A stretch of 64,000 nt of DNA, from assembly GCA_963717155.1 (NCBI GenBank), contig OY970326.1:3658001-3722000 (forward strand), written 5' to 3'. Origin of the DNA: G963717155 sp963717155. GTDB lineage: Bacteria > Actinomycetota > Thermoleophilia > Gaiellales > JALYLC01. Both the position numbers and the translations under genes were made by a program. A model generated the notes under the pieces. The model was not told the DNA's origin. It was given only the letters and a program-made list of their open reading frames with translations, and ran no database searches. Shown here piece by piece: positions 63,787 to 64,000 of the stretch. The first letter of the stretch is position 1. Each line of letters opens with the position of its first letter.

Positions 63787-64000
63787 ATGCCCGACAACGG
63801 CCTGTCCCACTGCCGCGACGAGCTCTCGCCGCTGCTCTTCCTCGCCCGCAGCGCTCGCGTCTACCCGACGCGCATCGCAGTCGTCGACGAGGAACGCACG
63901 TTCACCTACGCGCAGCTCGCCGAGCGCGTCGACGCGCTCGGACGGGCGCTGCGCGGCGATGGGATCGTGCCTGGCGATCGGGTCGCGGCGCTCGCGCCGA
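63787..64000 (+). CDS. AMP-dependent acyl-CoA synthetase/ligase (partial, N-terminus only)
   Basis: ATG 63787, four bases after the previous stop, opens a frame that runs off the window (71 codons). The start LSHCRDELSPLLFLARSARV, YPTRIAVVDEERTFTYAQLA, ERVDALGRALRGDGIVPGDR is the standard N-terminus of ANL-superfamily ligases. The substrate cannot be judged from this part. Confidence 0.85.
   Translation, partial: MPDNGLSHCRDELSPLLFLARSARVYPTRIAVVDEERTFTYAQLAERVDALGRALRGDGIVPGDRVAALAP

Overview
The window is very GC-rich and gene-dense, with many GTG starts, 1- and 4-base stop/start overlaps and several likely leaderless transcripts. Together with the gene content (LuxR-type two-component pairs, PadR, MarR, GntR and SARP-like regulators, LtrA, zinc-ribbon membrane proteins) this suggests an Actinomycetota chromosome. 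I would guess Thermoleophilia (Solirubrobacterales or Gaiellales); that is an inference from style and gene content, not a proof. One tRNA-Thr is present. There are no rRNA genes and no CRISPR array.

Layout. 1-5 kb: an FtsX/MacB-type ABC exporter (permease cut by the window edge) next to a histidine kinase/response regulator pair, with a 20-nt perfect palindrome before the transporter. 5-10.6 kb: small hypothetical genes, a quinone-oxidoreductase-like enzyme, two decayed transposase ends, a metallo-hydrolase divergent from a LysR regulator, and a degraded stretch beside tRNA-Thr. 10.7-25.6 kb: metabolic and regulatory genes: M20 peptidase, a second ABC exporter, LtrA, a second two-component pair, an ornithine-cyclodeaminase relative, PadR, MarR with an MFS exporter, GntR with a PhyH dioxygenase, and then a large MalT/SARP-type regulator.

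28.5-47.5 kb (minus strand): a nearly complete extracellular contractile injection system (eCIS) operon. In transcription order it holds a LuxR regulator, DUF4255 cap, AAA ATPase, a Gly-rich protein, a DUF4157 protein, a second Gly/Met-rich protein, sheath, tube, gp26-like baseplate protein, a DUF6760-like protein, a 721-aa Pro-rich protein, second tube, LysM protein, VgrG-like spike, PAAR tip, gp25, baseplate J, tail protein I and a zinc-ribbon membrane protein resembling Streptomyces CisA. I see no tail fibre.

47.6-56.3 kb (plus strand, divergent from the eCIS): a surface/secretion block. It has two Ig-like membrane or secreted proteins, a zinc-ribbon/PASTA/TolB-propeller membrane protein, a zinc-ribbon/FHA/PqqD-like/M50 protease fusion, and a two-domain peptidoglycan hydrolase whose N-terminus looks like a RiPP-type leader. 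A Ser/Thr kinase with an external propeller converges on it (56.3-59.1 kb). The zinc-ribbon module of the propeller protein matches that of the CisA-like protein at the far end of the eCIS operon, which ties the two blocks together. 59.1-63.8 kb: two tandem paralogous secreted PKD-type proteins with duplicated promoters, then the start of an acyl-CoA ligase.

Caution: at least 18 genes-internal frame changes are seen in otherwise convincing genes, all of the same sense (one extra base). Correcting them gives lengths divisible by three and ends that fit the neighbouring starts, so I treat them as probable sequence errors and annotate the full reconstructed genes.
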